A stretch of 64,000 bases of DNA from the NCBI GenBank assembly GCA_026874595.1, contig CM049314.1, forward strand, positions 56,033,812 through 56,097,811, written 5' to 3'. This stretch comes from Sipunculus nudus. Its lineage: Eukaryota > Annelida > Sipuncula > Golfingiida > Sipunculidae. This document shows positions 62,480 to 64,000 of the stretch, in pieces. Below the pieces are notes generated by a model that saw only the letters and a list, made by a program, of their open reading frames with translations, searched no databases and was not told the DNA's origin. Within the stretch, counting starts at the first letter, position 1. Each line of letters begins with the position of its first letter. The translations under genes and the position numbers were made by a program.

Positions 62480-64000
62480 TAAAACATTGAACCAGCATGG
62501 CTTTTCATACATATATATATTCATACATATATATACACACATATATATATATATATATGAATATACTAGTTAGGTTGTATAGTGATTCATTGTGCTTATT
62601 TTCATTGTTCCCCTTTATGATCATCATGTCCATCATTTCCTCCTTCCGTCCGTCCGTCAGTGACGCTTTATTTCGCACACAGTATCTCTAACAGAACACC
62701 TTTGTTCTTTCTTATTTGTGCAAGGAGGATAAATGTCCAAGAGGATTCCATGCCTGTAAGATCACAGACCCACCCAAATTTATATATGGCAACCAGACCA
62801 CAATCGGAGGATTCTGTCGCACACATTTTCACAAAAAGAATACCTTTGATCTTTTGCAAATTCACAGGGATCATTCATGCCTATGACTTACAATCGGTGA
62901 TTTTGTATTGCCCACATTATTTCAACATTATTTCTTCCAAAATATGATTTAATCCAGTAGTTTTTTTTATCCACATCAATAAAAATTTGTTTCTGTTGCT
63001 CATTTTTTAAACCTATAAACTGAACTATTTACCAACGTGTAAACTATTCGGGCACTACCAGAAATAAGTTACGACAGATCCTATTCTTCAAAACCTGAAT
63101 TATATACATATTGGAAATTTTGGTAGACACTAAGATTAGTTGAAAGTTCTGCTGCTTTACGGTAGATCATTTTCTTGCATCTGAACTTATATACAGATTA
63201 TAAGTTTTACTACCACCATTATAAACTATGAGGACGATGATGACATTCTAAAGAGCATACAATTACACAACAACACTTCCTATCTACTGTATTTTGTGGT
63301 AATTTCAACACCTTTTTTTTCTTGCAAACTTAAGGATTTTCCAAGTAAGCACCATTAACATCAAAAACAAATTTACATAGGAAGTTAATCAACCAAAAAA
63401 CCATCACGGATCATTTCTATGTCTTGTCTGGACGAATGGCAGCATACCTGTTTGCAACATCATAACATCTGATATTCTTCAGGGTTCCTCTTCCTAGGCG
63501 CCCCTTCAGGAACGATAAGGTGACTGTTAAATGGACGTTTAATTATTAGATCAAAAGATAAGGAGAAATTAAGAAGGGATAGAGATGAAAAACTTAAATC
63601 TATATAAATTTTGATAGATGCAACACCAAATCGGGCTTATTTAACAAGTCTGCCAGCCTAGAGGATGCGACATTAGTCTCGTATAAACTACGTAGGATTT
63701 GATAGGATATCCAAAGGGGAAACGAATTATTTTTGGCTATTGTAAGGTTTGTATAGAGTTTATGTTTTATTCTGTTGTAAGTGCTGACGGATTGTTCTAT
63801 CATGTAATCTTTAATGGTCGGTATGTTCGTGCATGCTCTTATTTCTTATTTTCTTACTAACTCTCTGTTTTGTTAAACTTCTACCTGCATTTAAAACCAG
63901 TGGTAATATTTACAACCTTACGGGTTCTTCTAACCTAATTAGGCGGTGTGACTTTGATTTTTACAGTTTACTGAATATTTATAACGTAGAAAGACCTATC
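62480..64000. other. Unique AT-rich sequence, no recognised gene
   Basis: Contains a TA/CA-rich patch (62,510-62,560) and open frames up to 95 codons (62,660-62,947, + strand) without protein-like composition or motifs. Nothing further seen. Confidence 0.5.

Noticed and set aside
62273-62498. Ile-Tyr repeat proteins on both strands
   Set aside because: Translation of the (TA)39 run.

Overview
This is a eukaryotic, AT-rich, gene-poor stretch. Coding sequence, where it can be recognised, is in short exons with GT/AG borders, and most of the window is repeat. I favour a marine invertebrate, probably a mollusc or another lophotrochozoan. The main reason is a dispersed repeat that opens with AGCTCAG...CTGAGCT and runs into GTCCGTCC-type tetramers, a style I associate with mollusc genomes. 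This is only a moderate inference; no rRNA, mitochondrial or marker gene was seen.

Layout. (1) 1-22,947 is a huge inverted repeat (palindrome): left arm 1-10,720, a 1.5 kb spacer, right arm 12,224-22,947. The arms are nearly identical, so each feature in one arm has a mirror copy in the other. The left arm runs off the window edge. The arms hold copies of a dispersed repeat (called R1 here), two linked exons of a small hydrophobic protein of unknown family, a few short GC-richer open frames and one good exon of the gene described next. (2) 21,089-27,839, + strand, is a multi-exon gene or pseudogene. Its exons match the DUF3987 (YfjI-like) pattern: a conserved N-terminal hydrophobic block, a Walker-A-like motif across an intron, and two C-terminal helices. 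At least three single-base frame breaks are visible. Its first recognised exon lies inside the palindrome and is therefore duplicated in inverted orientation; the rest lies outside. (3) 28,393-28,875 is another R1 copy, and it runs straight into the first satellite.

(4) 28,868-48,489 is satellite A, about 250 head-to-tail copies of a ~77 bp unit. The core is GGGTTAGGGTAACCC, which is telomere-like and self-complementary. Large recent duplications are nested in it, the clearest being a 3,836 bp direct tandem duplication. (5) 48,500-56,393 is satellite B, an unrelated GC-rich array of ~101-105 bp units, often alternating as ~205 bp dimers. Each unit is built around the palindrome GCAAATAGC-T-GCTATTTGC, with higher-order blocks at 1,760 and ~2,617 bp spacing. 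The two arrays abut almost directly. (6) 56,397-64,000 is unique sequence with microsatellites, two strong hairpins (one the size of a microRNA precursor), a possible retrotransposon integrase scrap and weak promoter or exon candidates, but no gene I can name.

Taken together, the window looks like a structurally unstable domain: a giant palindrome broken inside a repeat, a truncated and inverted gene-end duplication, and two long satellites that are amplifying in blocks. The coding content is one decaying or mis-assembled DUF3987-like gene and a possible unknown membrane protein. No operons, phage, CRISPR or bacterial features are present.
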